Part shown: positions 49,809 to 58,844 of the stretch, one piece after another
Position numbering within the stretch: position 1 is the stretch's first letter
Layout: each line of letters opens with the position of its first letter
Assembly: GCA_902523435.1 (NCBI GenBank)
Contig: CABYZM010000004.1
Span: forward strand, 27,055-91,054
DNA length: 64,000 nt
Reading direction: 5' to 3'
Source: an uncultured SAR116 cluster alpha proteobacterium
GTDB taxonomy: Bacteria; Pseudomonadota; Alphaproteobacteria; Puniceispirillales; Puniceispirillaceae
Translations under genes and position numbers: made by a program
Notes under the pieces: model-generated
Told to the model about the DNA's origin: nothing
The model's database searches: none
What the model saw: only the letters and a program-made list of their open reading frames with translations

Positions 49809-50561
49809 TTATAAAAACGCGACATCGCGCGCAGGCGGCTGAAGATGGGCACCACCGTCCAAAATAATCACTTCTCCTGTGATAGACCTTGTGTCAAGAA
49901 GCAAGTGCATTGCAGCGACAATTTCTTTCATTAACGCGCCTTGTCCCAAAAGATTACGTTTGTGTGATAATTGAAATTCTTCTTCTGTCTGACCACCTGA
50001 TGGCAACACAATGCCAGGGGCAATCCCATTGACCCTAAGACGCGGCGCATAAGCCTGAGCAGCAATCTGTGTTAAGGTGTGACAGGCAGATTTTGAAAGG
50101 GTGTAGCTGAAATAATCCGGATTTATTCCAAACAGCTTGGCATCCAACATGTTGATGACCGCCCCCTGCTTACCTTCTGGCATTTGATCATTAAGGGCGC
50201 GGATCAGCAAGGCAGGGGCCGTCACATTCACCGCCATATGCCGGTCGATTTCAGAGGCCGAAATTGTATCAGAATCATCATAGGCAAACAAAGAGGCATT
50301 ATTGATGACAGCATCAAGCGGACCAGATGACCGTACCTGTGCCATCAGCTTATCGATATCATCCGGTTTGGCCAAATCAGCCTGAACCAGTTCAACAGTT
50401 CTGCCCGCGGCGGTTAGTGTCTCACAAAGGGTCTGCGCTTCTGTAGCCGACTGATTGTAATGCAGAACAACATGCCAGCCTGCTTCAGCCAGAGCTATGG
50501 AAAGGCCTGCCCCAATGCGCCTTCCCGCACCTGTAACTAAAACTCTTCGTGGCCCTATCAT
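49809..50561 (-). CDS. Short-chain dehydrogenase, FolM/pteridine-reductase-like
   Basis: NADPH-dependent SDR of 250 residues. The cofactor motif is TGAGRRIG, the TGX3RXG form that marks pteridine reductases (PTR1) and FolM, rather than the standard TGxxxGxG. The catalytic YTLSK (YxxxK) and NNASLF are present, and the C-terminus has GEVIILDGGAHLQP. With folB directly downstream, reduction of dihydropterins or dihydrofolate is the best guess. Confidence 0.86.
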   Translation of the reverse strand: MIGPRRVLVTGAGRRIGAGLSIALAEAGWHVVLHYNQSATEAQTLCETLTAAGRTVELVQADLAKPDDIDKLMAQVRSSGPLDAVINNASLFAYDDSDTISASEIDRHMAVNVTAPALLIRALNDQMPEGKQGAVINMLDAKLFGINPDYFSYTLSKSACHTLTQIAAQAYAPRLRVNGIAPGIVLPSGGQTEEEFQLSHKRNLLGQGALMKEIVAAMHLLLDTRSITGEVIILDGGAHLQPPARDVAFL

Positions 50562-50680
50562 CTCCTGCTCCTGTATGTATGTTATTTTTCTGGCCGAAGT
50601 ATAATGACATGTTCAGCCTTACCAGCTTAGATGTTCATTATACAGGCTGATCAGCAAACCGGATGAACAGTAAACACCAC

Positions 50681-51664
50681 TCAGATCAATCTGACTTGCC
50701 AATCAGGGAAGATTTGCATCTCAGCACACAGCTGATCGACGTCATGTGTGCGCAGCAAGCCATAATTTGTAATCAAGATGGTGCCCAGGCCAGCAGCCGC
50801 ACCGCCCAAGATATCTGTATGAAGCGAATCACCTACCATCGCAATACGATGTTTGGGAACGGAAACAGCTGCCAGCTGGTTTACCTTGTCCACAGCCAAT
50901 TGAAAAGCGGGCAAATGCGGTTTTCCAAGCCAGCGCGGGCGCAAGCCAGGCACTGACTTCATTGCTCGAGCCATCCAATAGCCTGGCTCTGCTGAAAACT
51001 GATGCGGATGCGGCGCACTGACATCAGGGTTGCCGACTAGGACAGGGCGCATCCGCTGCAACAGACTCTGCTCAAGCAGGGCCTGGTCATCCTCACCCCA
51101 TCCCGAACTGCCCAAAAAAACAAAGGCTTTTACTGTGTCAAATAGTTCAGAGTTGGCGTTGGCTGAAGAGGTCAAGCCATTTATAAGCTGTGTTTTGCAA
51201 TCCAATTGCAGAAATTCTGACCTCTGGTGAACAGCAGGTAGAGCAGCAACCAAAGCATCTCTGCTTGACACGATGTGCTGCTCTTTCACTGGCAGGCCCC
51301 ACCGCAGATATTTTTCTGCAAGGACAGCTGAAGGCGCGCTGGCCGCGTTGGTGAGTATCACAACCGGCTTTCCAGCAAGTTCAGCACGCTGGAAAAATTC
51401 GTCAATACCGTTAATCTTTTCCATGCCCACATTAATCACCCCGAACCCATCTAGAATAAACGCATCAAAAGCGTCCAGACAGTCTGTCAGCCTGTCTGCC
51501 TTTTGATGAAGTGCTGGGCGGGCAGGCGGCAGGACAGGGCGCAGAGCCTGATAAATCTGTAGTGTCACCTCTGCATCCAGATGGGCAGGATCAGGAATAT
51601 CCAATTCCGCAAGGTCAGGCAGCTCAGTCATAATTTTTGCCAATCCATATTTTTGGTGAGACAT
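50681..51664 (-). CDS. HAD superfamily class IIA phosphatase (NagD-like)
   Basis: A 327-residue haloacid dehalogenase-type hydrolase. Motif I is FDAFILDGFGVIN (nucleophile Asp, with Gly in place of the usual second Asp: DGFG). Motif II is VVILTNAAS, and the C-terminal motif is VAMVGDSLHTDILGGAAAG. The large class IIA cap lies between. The substrate is unknown. DxFG at motif I deserves attention because the general-acid Asp is not at the standard position. ATG 51631 is an alternative start; neither has a strong ribosome site. Confidence 0.82.
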   Translation of the reverse strand: MSHQKYGLAKIMTELPDLAELDIPDPAHLDAEVTLQIYQALRPVLPPARPALHQKADRLTDCLDAFDAFILDGFGVINVGMEKINGIDEFFQRAELAGKPVVILTNAASAPSAVLAEKYLRWGLPVKEQHIVSSRDALVAALPAVHQRSEFLQLDCKTQLINGLTSSANANSELFDTVKAFVFLGSSGWGEDDQALLEQSLLQRMRPVLVGNPDVSAPHPHQFSAEPGYWMARAMKSVPGLRPRWLGKPHLPAFQLAVDKVNQLAAVSVPKHRIAMVGDSLHTDILGGAAAGLGTILITNYGLLRTHDVDQLCAEMQIFPDWQVRLI

Positions 51665-51806
51665 TATGAAGCCGATAATCGATCAGCATAGATAAGGTCT
51701 GTTTTGAGTTTGTTCTGGCCTCTTATTGTCTTCATCCTGTTGTCATCTATCTTTGCAGTCAAGAGCAGGCAAAGTGCCATGAAGAGAACAAAAAAAGGGT
51801 TAATCA

Positions 51807-52847
51807 ATGCCGTCAGTGATTCCGCCAGACAATGTGCTAGAAAAATCAACAGAGATTGTGATTATTGGCTCAGGTCTTGCTGGCCTAGCTGCAGGGCAGC
51901 TATTACGAGGAGCTGGCCATAATGCTTTAATTCTTGATAAGGGCCGCCGCGCAGGCGGGCGCATGTCAACACGGCGGGCAGACGGGTTTTTGTTTAATCA
52001 TGGTGCCCAGTTTGTGACCGCCCGTTCTGCCGCTTTTGGTGCTGTCTGCGCCCGCGCCGTGCAGGCAGGCCAGCTGGCGAAATGGCCTCTTGCCGGGCGA
52101 GAAGATGCCTTTTCAGGCACACCTGACATGCGTGGCCTAGCTGAGTTCATGGCAGAGGGCCTGACCATAAAGCAGCAGGCGGAAGTAAAGAACATCACCA
52201 GAGTTAAGCCCATCCCTGGACCACATAATGGCCCTCTAAAGCTGAAGCTCGCAGACGGAACTGTGATCACCTGCCGACATTTAATCGTTACCTGCCCAGC
52301 CCCGCAAACCAGCCGACTCCTGCGCGAGCCTGCCCCTGAATTATCAGCCTGTGCCGATCTGGTGATCTATGCCCCCTGCTGGGCAGTGATGGCAGGTTTC
52401 CGTGCGCCAATTGACCTGCCCCGCACCCTTATCCAGACGCCCGAAGGGCCTATAAGCTGGGCAACTTATGAGCCTTTTCGGCCAGGAGCAAGCCAGACAG
52501 CCGCCGTGACCCTGCAGGCCACGGCTGATTTTTCAAAAACGCATCTGGAAGCTGAGCCTACGGATATCTGTGACCAACTCTTGGCGGCCTTCTCTGAGCA
52601 GCAAAACATCCTCTTGCCCCACCCCTCGTACATTGCAGCTCACAGATGGCGCTATGCCAAGGTTGAACAGGCCTGCCCGCAAGATGAGCTGTTTCATATC
52701 GCCGATAAAGACAGCAGCATCTTTGTTGCTGGGGACTGGCACCCGGCAAAAGGTGATGATGGGCGCCTTGGAAAAGGGACCCGCGCTGAGGATGCGTTTT
52801 TATCGGGCTTGCGGGCAGCTACACAACTGAACGCGCAATTAGCTTAA
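51807..52847 (+). CDS. Renalase-like FAD-dependent oxidoreductase
   Basis: Flavin amine oxidase-family protein, 346 residues. The Rossmann FAD motif is IIGSGLAGLAAGQLLRGAGH, with GRRAGGRMSTRRADGFLFNHGAQF following as in renalase-type enzymes. A C-terminal FAD-contact motif is VAGDWH. In plants and bacteria the family is poorly characterised; NAD(P)H isomer oxidation is known for renalase. AAGGG lies about 8 bases before ATG 51807. It is divergent from the HAD gene. Confidence 0.86.
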   Translation: MPSVIPPDNVLEKSTEIVIIGSGLAGLAAGQLLRGAGHNALILDKGRRAGGRMSTRRADGFLFNHGAQFVTARSAAFGAVCARAVQAGQLAKWPLAGREDAFSGTPDMRGLAEFMAEGLTIKQQAEVKNITRVKPIPGPHNGPLKLKLADGTVITCRHLIVTCPAPQTSRLLREPAPELSACADLVIYAPCWAVMAGFRAPIDLPRTLIQTPEGPISWATYEPFRPGASQTAAVTLQATADFSKTHLEAEPTDICDQLLAAFSEQQNILLPHPSYIAAHRWRYAKVEQACPQDELFHIADKDSSIFVAGDWHPAKGDDGRLGKGTRAEDAFLSGLRAATQLNAQLA

Positions 52848-53226
52848 ACGGGCAGAGGTAATAGAGGCGCTGAACCGTTCACATCAGATAATTAAAGCAT
52901 CCATAAAACAACCGCGTGTTTGTTCAGATTTTTATCACTTTTTGCTTTTGGCCCTGCCAATCCTGAAATTTGCCGATTTTGCAACACCACGGATGCAGAA
53001 TAATTAAATTAACTTCTTTTTCGAATTCAATTGACAGAATGCGCAAATCTATCTTGATATATGACCCCAAAAAGCAGTTCTGACTTGACATTACAGGCAG
53101 AACAGGTGTATCCCGGGCGCTCAATATAACCTGTTGTCAGAAACCATAATCATGAACAGCAGGACAATTTGCATGATTAGATATGCAGTTGAAGGTATAA
53201 TTTGAAGTAGGAATAGGATAATCGCC
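52848..53226. promoter_or_regulatory. 379-base region upstream of rplU
   Basis: No gene is seen. It should hold the rplU-rpmA promoter. A TTGACA box at 53085-53090 is followed 17 bases later by GTATCC, a weak -10, so the promoter is only tentative. A ribosome site AGGATA lies 8 bases before ATG 53227. No leader structure was recognised. Confidence 0.35.
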
Positions 53227-53781
53227 ATGTATGCTGTGGTGAAAACAGGCGGAAAACAGTACCGCGTAACCAAGGATGACACCATTCTTGTGGAAAAGCT
53301 TGATGCAGATGAGGGCCAGACCGTCACGTTATCGGATGTGATGTTGCTGGGTGACGACGACAAAGTCACGGTTGGTACCCCCGTTGTTGCTAACGCGTCA
53401 GTTGAAGCTCAGGTGATTAGCCAGACCCGCGGGCCAAAAATTATCATTTTCCGCCGCAAGCGCCGGAAAAATCACCGCCGCACGCAAGGCCATAGACAAG
53501 ATCTGACGCTGCTGAAGATTACACATATCAATACATCTAGTAAAAAAGCAGCGCCAGCTAAAAAGGCTGCTGCTAAGCCAGAGGTAAAACCAGCGGCTAA
53601 GAAAGAAGCAGCGCCAGCCAAAAAGGCTGCTGCTAAGGCAGAATCAAAACCAGCAGCTAAGAAAAAAGCAGCGCCAGCCAAAAAGGCTGCCGCTAAGGCA
53701 GAATCAAAACCAGCAGTCAAAAAAGCTGCTGCAAAGAAAACCGTTGCCCTTAAAAAGGGTACAGCAAAGAAAAACGATTAA
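53227..53781 (+). CDS. rplU: 50S ribosomal protein L21 with Lys/Ala/Pro-rich C-terminal tail
   Basis: Large-subunit protein L21; residues 1-102 are canonical ([18 protein letters not shown], then [22 protein letters not shown]). From about residue 105 the protein adds some 80 residues built of [14 protein letters not shown] repeats ending KKGTAKKND, for a total of 184. The tail is highly basic, recalling histone H1-like tails, and is likely disordered. The DNA behind it is a 60-base tandem repeat. rpmA follows after 18 bases. Confidence 0.95.
   Translation: MYAVVKTGGKQYRVTKDDTILVEKLDADEGQTVTLSDVMLLGDDDKVTVGTPVVANASVEAQVISQTRGPKIIIFRRKRRKNHRRTQGHRQDLTLLKITHINTSSKKAAPAKKAAAKPEVKPAAKKEAAPAKKAAAKAESKPAAKKKAAPAKKAAAKAESKPAVKKAAAKKTVALKKGTAKKND
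53548..53727 (+). repeat. 60-base tandem repeat (3 copies) inside rplU
   Basis: Three in-frame copies of 60 bases begin at 53548, 53608 and 53668, each starting GCAGCGCCAGC and coding 20 residues ([10 protein letters not shown] then a variable K/P/E part). Copies 2 and 3 are nearly identical; copy 1 and the end of copy 3 are more diverged. Such repeats can expand or contract by slippage. Confidence 0.92.
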
Positions 53782-53799
53782 GGTTGAGGAGAGCAGGGC

Positions 53800-54069
53800 A
53801 TGGCACACAAAAAAGCAGGCGGTAGCTCGAGAAACGGTCGTGATTCAGCCGGACGCCGGTTAGGTGTGAAAAAATTCGGCGGTGAAGCTGTTGTTGCAGG
53901 AAATATAATTGTTCGTCAGCGCGGCACTAAGTTTCACCCAGGGGAAAATGTTGGCATGGGCAAGGATCACACCCTGTTCGCCCTATGCGACGGTAATGTC
54001 AGCTTCCGCCAAAAAGCGGGCAAGCGCATGTTTGTATCTGTTCAGGATCAGGTAAAGGCGGCTGAATAA
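53800..54069 (+). CDS. rpmA: 50S ribosomal protein L27
   Basis: L27, 89 residues starting [20 protein letters not shown], with the N-terminal tail that reaches the peptidyl transferase centre. [26 protein letters not shown] is the usual core. There is a GGAG ribosome site. Encoded after rplU, and separated from obgE by two hairpins. Confidence 0.98.
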   Translation: MAHKKAGGSSRNGRDSAGRRLGVKKFGGEAVVAGNIIVRQRGTKFHPGENVGMGKDHTLFALCDGNVSFRQKAGKRMFVSVQDQVKAAE

Positions 54070-54089
54070 CAGCAGATGCGTGAGATAAA

Positions 54090-54114
54090 ACAGAGGTGTT
54101 ACTCACACCTCTGT
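54090..54114 (+). terminator. Hairpin downstream of rpmA
   Basis: Perfect 10-bp stem ACAGAGGTGT (54090-54099) with ACACCTCTGT (54105-54114) and a 5-base loop. It is not followed at once by T residues (GGAGCGATTTT). It may stabilise the 3' end of the rplU-rpmA mRNA or act with the next hairpin. Confidence 0.5.
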
Positions 54115-54128
54115 GGAGCGATTTTATC

Positions 54129-54166
54129 AAGGGGATGGCCCAGGCATGTGGGCGAATCCCCTTTTT
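54129..54166 (+). terminator. Intrinsic terminator between rpmA and obgE
   Basis: Outer stem AAGGGGAT (54129-54136) pairs with ATCCCCTT (54156-54163), with an inner GCCCA/TGGGC stem, and the sequence runs into five T residues. This is the classic terminator shape for rplU-rpmA. Confidence 0.8.
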
Positions 54167-54222
54167 ATTATCGGCCGCGTAAGCTGGCAGTAAAGAGTAG
54201 TCTTCAACACAAGGTACAGTAA

Positions 54223-55269
54223 ATGAAATTTCTGGATCAGGCAAAAATATTTATCCGTTCTGGAAATGGCGGGCCGGGATCTGTCAGTTTCCGGCGTGAG
54301 GCCAATGTGCCCATGGGCGGGCCTGATGGCGGCGATGGAGGACGTGGTGGTGATGTGGTAGTCAAATGTGTTAGCGGACTGAACACGCTGATTGATTATC
54401 GCTATCGACAGCATTTCAGGGCAACGGCTGGCATTCCAGGTGCCGGGCGGAACCGGTCTGGTGGGCGGGGCAAGGATGTGGTCCTGAAACTGCCTGTTGG
54501 CTGTCAGATTATTGCAGATGATGGTGAAACCATGCTGGCTGACCTGACCAAAGAGGACCAGGAAATTGTTTTGGCCTCTGGTGGCATTGGTGGTAAAGGC
54601 AATGCCTTTTTCAAATCATCCACCAATCAAGCCCCACGCAAGGCCCAGCCTGGTGAAAAAGGTAGTGAGATGTGGGTCTGGCTGCGGCTGAAGTTGATCG
54701 CAGATGCTGGTCTGCTTGGTCTTCCTAATGCAGGCAAATCAACGTTTCTGTCTGTTGTCTCTGCTGCCAGGCCTAAAATTGCTGATTATCCTTTTACAAC
54801 TCTGCATCCTAACCTGGGTGTGGTTGGTATTGATGGCAGGGAATTTGTAATGGCTGATATTCCTGGGCTCATCGAAGGGGCCCATAAGGGGGCAGGTATT
54901 GGCCACAGATTCTTAGGCCATGTTGAACGATGCCGCGTTTTGCTTCATCTGATTGATGCGTCGTCCTATGATCCAGTGAAAAGCTGGCAGATTGTGAGGC
55001 GTGAAGTTGAAGCCTATGCAGATATATTGGCAGATAAGCCTGAAGTGCTAGTTCTGTCAAAATGTGATACCGCCCCAGCTGACTATCTTGATGAGGTGCG
55101 CGATGCGCTGCAGGCAGCCGGGGCAGGCAACGTTCTTTATATGTCATCTGTTAGTCATGATGGCGTTACCGCTGTTCTGCGAACTATAGCGGCGCTAATC
55201 GAATACAGCAAGGAAGAGGCCGCTCAGGCGGTAGACCCCTTATCCTGGACGCCGCATGAGCAGGGTTAA
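54223..55269 (+). CDS. obgE: GTPase ObgE/CgtA
   Basis: Ribosome-associated GTPase needed for 50S maturation and linked to the stringent response. The 348 residues have the glycine-rich Obg fold (about 1-158: [20 protein letters not shown]) and a G domain with GLPNAGKST (G1), [14 protein letters not shown] (G3) and SKCD (G4). The usual rplU-rpmA-obgE-proB order is present. proB starts 12 bases after the stop. Confidence 0.97.
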   Translation: MKFLDQAKIFIRSGNGGPGSVSFRREANVPMGGPDGGDGGRGGDVVVKCVSGLNTLIDYRYRQHFRATAGIPGAGRNRSGGRGKDVVLKLPVGCQIIADDGETMLADLTKEDQEIVLASGGIGGKGNAFFKSSTNQAPRKAQPGEKGSEMWVWLRLKLIADAGLLGLPNAGKSTFLSVVSAARPKIADYPFTTLHPNLGVVGIDGREFVMADIPGLIEGAHKGAGIGHRFLGHVERCRVLLHLIDASSYDPVKSWQIVRREVEAYADILADKPEVLVLSKCDTAPADYLDEVRDALQAAGAGNVLYMSSVSHDGVTAVLRTIAALIEYSKEEAAQAVDPLSWTPHEQG

Positions 55270-55281
55270 GGAGGCTAAAGC

Positions 55282-56406
55282 GTGGTACCTGAATATATTC
55301 AAAATGCGAAGCGAATTGTGATTAAAATCGGCTCTGCCCTGCTGTTTGACCCTGTCCGTGGCGAAGCCAGAAAAGACTGGATGAAAGCACTGGCAGCAGA
55401 TGTTGCTGCCTTGCATTCGCAAGGTAGCCAGGTACTTCTGATTTCCTCTGGCTCTATCGCGCTTGGCCGCCGTCATCTTGGCTTGAGCAACAAAAACATA
55501 CGCCTGGAAGAAAAACAAGCTGCTGCGGCAACAGGTCAGGTTGAGCTAGCGCAACTCTGGTCAGAAGCGCTGGCAGATGAGGGTCTTCGTGCGGGCCAGA
55601 TCCTGCTGGCCCCGGAAGATACAGAAACCCGCCGCCGCCATATCAATGCACGAGCCACAATACAGACACTTCTTGATCTAGGTGTTGTACCTGTCGTGAA
55701 CGAAAATGATACGGTCACAACTTATGAAATTCGGTTTGGGGATAATGACCGGCTGGCTGCCCGGGTTGCGGCAATGGTATCAGCAGATTTACTAATTCTG
55801 CTTTCAGATGTGGATGGATTATATACCGTCAATCCGCGTCAAATAGAGACAGCACGTCATATCCCTGAGATCAGAGACATCACACCTGAAGTTTTGGCTA
55901 TGGGTGGAGCTGCCAACGCAGAATTTGCGTCTGGTGGCATGGCCACAAAACTCGCAGCAGCGCGAATTGCCTCTGCGGCAGGGGTTGGAATGATCATTTG
56001 CAAAGGGTTTGATGACAGACCTGTGTCTGCGTTGATAGCTGGAGCAAAATGCAGTTTTTTCACACCACAGACCAGCCTGGTGAAAGCCCGAAAGAGCTGG
56101 ATCGCCGGCGCACTTGATCCAAAAGGTTCTATTTCAGTTGATCAGGGTGCACAAACCGCTCTGCGGCAGGGAAAATCACTTCTTCCCGCTGGCATCACGA
56201 TGATAGAAGGCCAGTTTGAAAGAGGCGATCTGGTTGTTATTCTCACAGAAACAGGGGCAGAATTAGGCCATGGGCTGGCTGGACATTCTTCAGTAGAGGC
56301 TGACAAACTTAAAGGTCATAAAAGCAAGGACTTTGCCATGATACTAGGGTATGAATGCCGGGCTGAACTGATCCATGCAGATGATCTTGTTCTACGCCAT
56401 GAATAG
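55282..56406 (+). CDS. proB: Glutamate 5-kinase
   Basis: First step of proline synthesis: phosphorylates glutamate. The 374 residues contain the kinase domain (VIKIGSALLFD; SSGSIALGRRHL; VNENDTVTTYEIRFGDND) and a C-terminal PUA domain (about 285-370). The start is GTG 55282 with GGAGG 7 bases upstream. Confidence 0.95.
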   Translation: MVPEYIQNAKRIVIKIGSALLFDPVRGEARKDWMKALAADVAALHSQGSQVLLISSGSIALGRRHLGLSNKNIRLEEKQAAAATGQVELAQLWSEALADEGLRAGQILLAPEDTETRRRHINARATIQTLLDLGVVPVVNENDTVTTYEIRFGDNDRLAARVAAMVSADLLILLSDVDGLYTVNPRQIETARHIPEIRDITPEVLAMGGAANAEFASGGMATKLAAARIASAAGVGMIICKGFDDRPVSALIAGAKCSFFTPQTSLVKARKSWIAGALDPKGSISVDQGAQTALRQGKSLLPAGITMIEGQFERGDLVVILTETGAELGHGLAGHSSVEADKLKGHKSKDFAMILGYECRAELIHADDLVLRHE

Positions 56407-56453
56407 CTGGATACTGATGTAATGGGACAGAAGTGTGAAAAAGGAAGTGACAG

Positions 56454-57755
56454 ATGTCAGGCCATCAGCAGCAAACAAAAAAAACTCTGAACAACATGTC
56501 AGAAGCAGATGCAATTATCAGCCAAATGGCTAAACAGGCCCGCGATGCACAAGCTGTTATTGGCAGGGCAGAGGCAGAAAGCCGCAATCAGGCCATTCTT
56601 CAGGCTGCCCACTTGATCCGCCAGAACAGCTTGCAGATAGAAACTGCAAACGAAAAAGATAGAGAACATGGCTTGCAGACAGGTCTGACAAATGCCTTTA
56701 TCGATCGGCTTACCTTAACAGCCGACAGGATTGAGGCAATGGCTACTGGCCTTGAGGATATTGCAAAACTCGACGACCCGTTAGGGGTTGAGCTGGCAAG
56801 ATGGACCAGGCCAAACGGCCTTGATATTGCCCGCATATCAACAGCACTTGGCGTAATTGGGGTCATTTACGAATCAAGGCCAAATGTTACAGTTGATGCC
56901 GCCGGCCTTTGCATTAAATCAGGAAACGCGGTGATTCTGCGGAGCGGAAGTGATTCCTATCACACCAGTCAGATGCTGTCCGGTTTGATGCAGCAAGGTT
57001 TATCCCATGCTAGCCTGCCGCAAGCAGCTATACAGTCTGTCCCTTCGCCTGACCGAGCGCTTGTAGGCGCAATGCTGGCCGCGTCCGGACAGCTCGATGT
57101 GATTATCCCACGCGGCGGCAAAGGGCTGGTCAGGCGCGTCCAGGACGAAGCCAGAGTACCTGTATTTGCGCACCTGGAAGGTATCTGTCATCTGTATGTA
57201 TCAGCTCAGGCAGATATGAAAAAAGCAGCAGATATATGTGTAAATGCTAAAATGCGACGGGTTGGTATCTGCGGAGCAGCAGAAACATTGCTGATGGACC
57301 AAACTATCAGCAGCCAAGATATGTCCATGATCGTTAAACAGCTTCTTGACAGTGGCTGTGAAGTGCGTGGAACAGATATAATTTCCGCCTGTGATAACCG
57401 AATTGTACCAGCAACAGATTCTGATTGGGGATGTGAATTTTTGGCCCCGATTATTGCTGTGAAAACTGTATCAGGGTTAGATGAAGCCATCGCCCATATC
57501 CGCCTGAACGGTTCTGGCCACACAGAAAGCATCATCACTGAGGACATGAGTGAGGCTGAAACATTTTTGAATGAAATCGACAGTGCGATTGTCATGGTGA
57601 ATGCCTCTACCCAGTTTGCAGATGGCGGGGAATTTGGCATGGGTGCTGAAATCGGGATTGCAACAGGCAGACTTCATGCCAGAGGACCTGTCGGCGCAGC
57701 CCAGCTCACCAGCTTTAAATATACCGTGCGCGGGTCAGGACAGACACGTGTCTAA
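56454..57755 (+). CDS. proA: Gamma-glutamyl phosphate reductase
   Basis: NADPH-dependent second step of proline synthesis. The 433 residues include VIYESRPNVTVDAAGLCIKSGNA, IPRGGKGLVRRV, HLEGICHLYV and the catalytic cysteine in RRVGICGAAETLL. It starts at ATG 56454 with AAGGA about 8 bases upstream; an internal Met at residue 15 is an alternative. It overlaps nadD by 8 bases. Confidence 0.95.
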   Translation: MSGHQQQTKKTLNNMSEADAIISQMAKQARDAQAVIGRAEAESRNQAILQAAHLIRQNSLQIETANEKDREHGLQTGLTNAFIDRLTLTADRIEAMATGLEDIAKLDDPLGVELARWTRPNGLDIARISTALGVIGVIYESRPNVTVDAAGLCIKSGNAVILRSGSDSYHTSQMLSGLMQQGLSHASLPQAAIQSVPSPDRALVGAMLAASGQLDVIIPRGGKGLVRRVQDEARVPVFAHLEGICHLYVSAQADMKKAADICVNAKMRRVGICGAAETLLMDQTISSQDMSMIVKQLLDSGCEVRGTDIISACDNRIVPATDSDWGCEFLAPIIAVKTVSGLDEAIAHIRLNGSGHTESIITEDMSEAETFLNEIDSAIVMVNASTQFADGGEFGMGAEIGIATGRLHARGPVGAAQLTSFKYTVRGSGQTRV

Positions 57756-58362
57756 AAAGGCAGATACACCCTTATCAGCAGCCTGTCCAACTTACCCCTA
57801 CAGACGGCGCATTGGTCTTATAGGCGGATCCTTTAATCCAGCACATAAAGGACATGTTCATATAGCCCGTCAAGCAAGACAGGCTGCACGACTTGATGAA
57901 GTATGGTTGCTGGTCAGCCCGCAAAATCCGTTAAAATCTGAAAATGGGATGGCCCCGTTTGTGCAGCGCCTTGCCAGTGCAAGAGATGTTGCACAACCAT
58001 ACAGCTGGATAAAAGTTCTGGATTTTGAGCAAAAAAAAGCCCTTCAATTTACAGCTGACAGTCTCAGTCTGATAGTAAAGAGATGTCCGAGGGCTGATTT
58101 AATATGGATAATGGGTGCAGATAATCTTATCCAATTCCCACAATGGGAGCGGGCTTACTTTATATCCCGGCTGCTGCCTATTATCGTGGTGAACAGGCCA
58201 CATTACCGTTTTCAGGCCCTTGCCTCAGCTGGCGCAGCGCTGATGTCGGGCAAAAGAAAAAGGCCGGCCTGCAATTTAAAACGCAATATAGGTGGCTGGG
58301 CTTTCATACACACAGCATCTGATCCTGCTTCATCGACGGCGATCAGAAACAGAACAGCATGA
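57748..58362 (+). CDS. nadD: Nicotinate-nucleotide adenylyltransferase
   Basis: Adenylylates nicotinate mononucleotide in NAD synthesis. From GTG 57748 it has 204 residues. The nucleotidyltransferase motif is GLIGGSFNPAHKGHVHIA (HxGH), with WLLVSPQNPLKS and the C-terminal SSTAIRNR, the usual S(S/T)xxR pattern. The GTG lies inside the last codons of proA with AGGA 9 bases upstream, so it is coupled to proA. Earlier in-frame starts would read through proA and are rejected. Confidence 0.92.
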   Translation: MSKKADTPLSAACPTYPYRRRIGLIGGSFNPAHKGHVHIARQARQAARLDEVWLLVSPQNPLKSENGMAPFVQRLASARDVAQPYSWIKVLDFEQKKALQFTADSLSLIVKRCPRADLIWIMGADNLIQFPQWERAYFISRLLPIIVVNRPHYRFQALASAGAALMSGKRKRPACNLKRNIGGWAFIHTASDPASSTAIRNRTA

Positions 58363-58442
58363 TATCTTGCTCTTCTCAGAAAAAAGCGATATCCTTTGCC
58401 TTACATATGGCGATCGCTAAACTACAATCGAGGAGATAGACC

Positions 58443-58826
58443 ATTACCAAAGACAATCGTCTGCAACTAACCCCTGAACAGGTCAAAGATCTAGTGTTGC
58501 AATCGCTTGACGATAATAAAGGAATCGATATTGTCTCCATTCCCTTAGATGGGAAATCCTCAATTGCTGATTTTATGGTAATCGCTTCTGGCTCTTCTTC
58601 ACGTCAGGTTGCCGCCCTAGCCGAACATCTGGAGGTCAAGCTGAAGAGTGCTGGAGTGCCTATATTGGGCAAAGAAGGCTTAGCACAGGCAGATTGGATT
58701 TTGTTGGATACCGCGGAAGTGATTGTTCACCTGTTCCGACCTGAGGTGCGTGATTTTTATTCACTTGAGCGGATGTGGGACACAGTCACGCCACGTGATG
58801 ACATTGTTCACGTACACGCTGATTAA
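58443..58826 (+). CDS. rsfS: Ribosome silencing factor RsfS with apparent AUU start
   Basis: RsfS binds L14 on free 50S subunits and blocks 30S joining in slow growth. The conserved core is GKSSIADFMVIASGSSSRQVAALAEHL, and the family's N-terminal helix (QVKDLVLQSLDD) lies upstream of the first NTG that would give a full domain. In frame, a TAG stop occurs at 58437-58439, and the first plausible codon is ATT at 58443, preceded by AGGAGA with ideal spacing. GTG 58491 or TTG 58494 would cut into the first helix. From ATT the protein has 127 residues. AUU starts are rare (infC is the classic case); a sequence error cannot be excluded. Confidence 0.85.
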   Translation: MTKDNRLQLTPEQVKDLVLQSLDDNKGIDIVSIPLDGKSSIADFMVIASGSSSRQVAALAEHLEVKLKSAGVPILGKEGLAQADWILLDTAEVIVHLFRPEVRDFYSLERMWDTVTPRDDIVHVHAD

Positions 58827-58844
58827 CCAACAACTGTCTGAACG

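Noticed and set aside
53472..53720. 82-residue ORF on the minus strand of rplU
   Set aside because: It is the antisense shadow of the repetitive basic tail and has no independent support.
53548..53727. CRISPR-like reading of the rplU repeats
   Set aside because: The repeats are contiguous, in frame and coding, with no spacers.
57601..57747. Upstream start for nadD inside proA
   Set aside because: It would overlap proA by about 150 bases; GTG 57748 is spaced for translation and gives the normal length.
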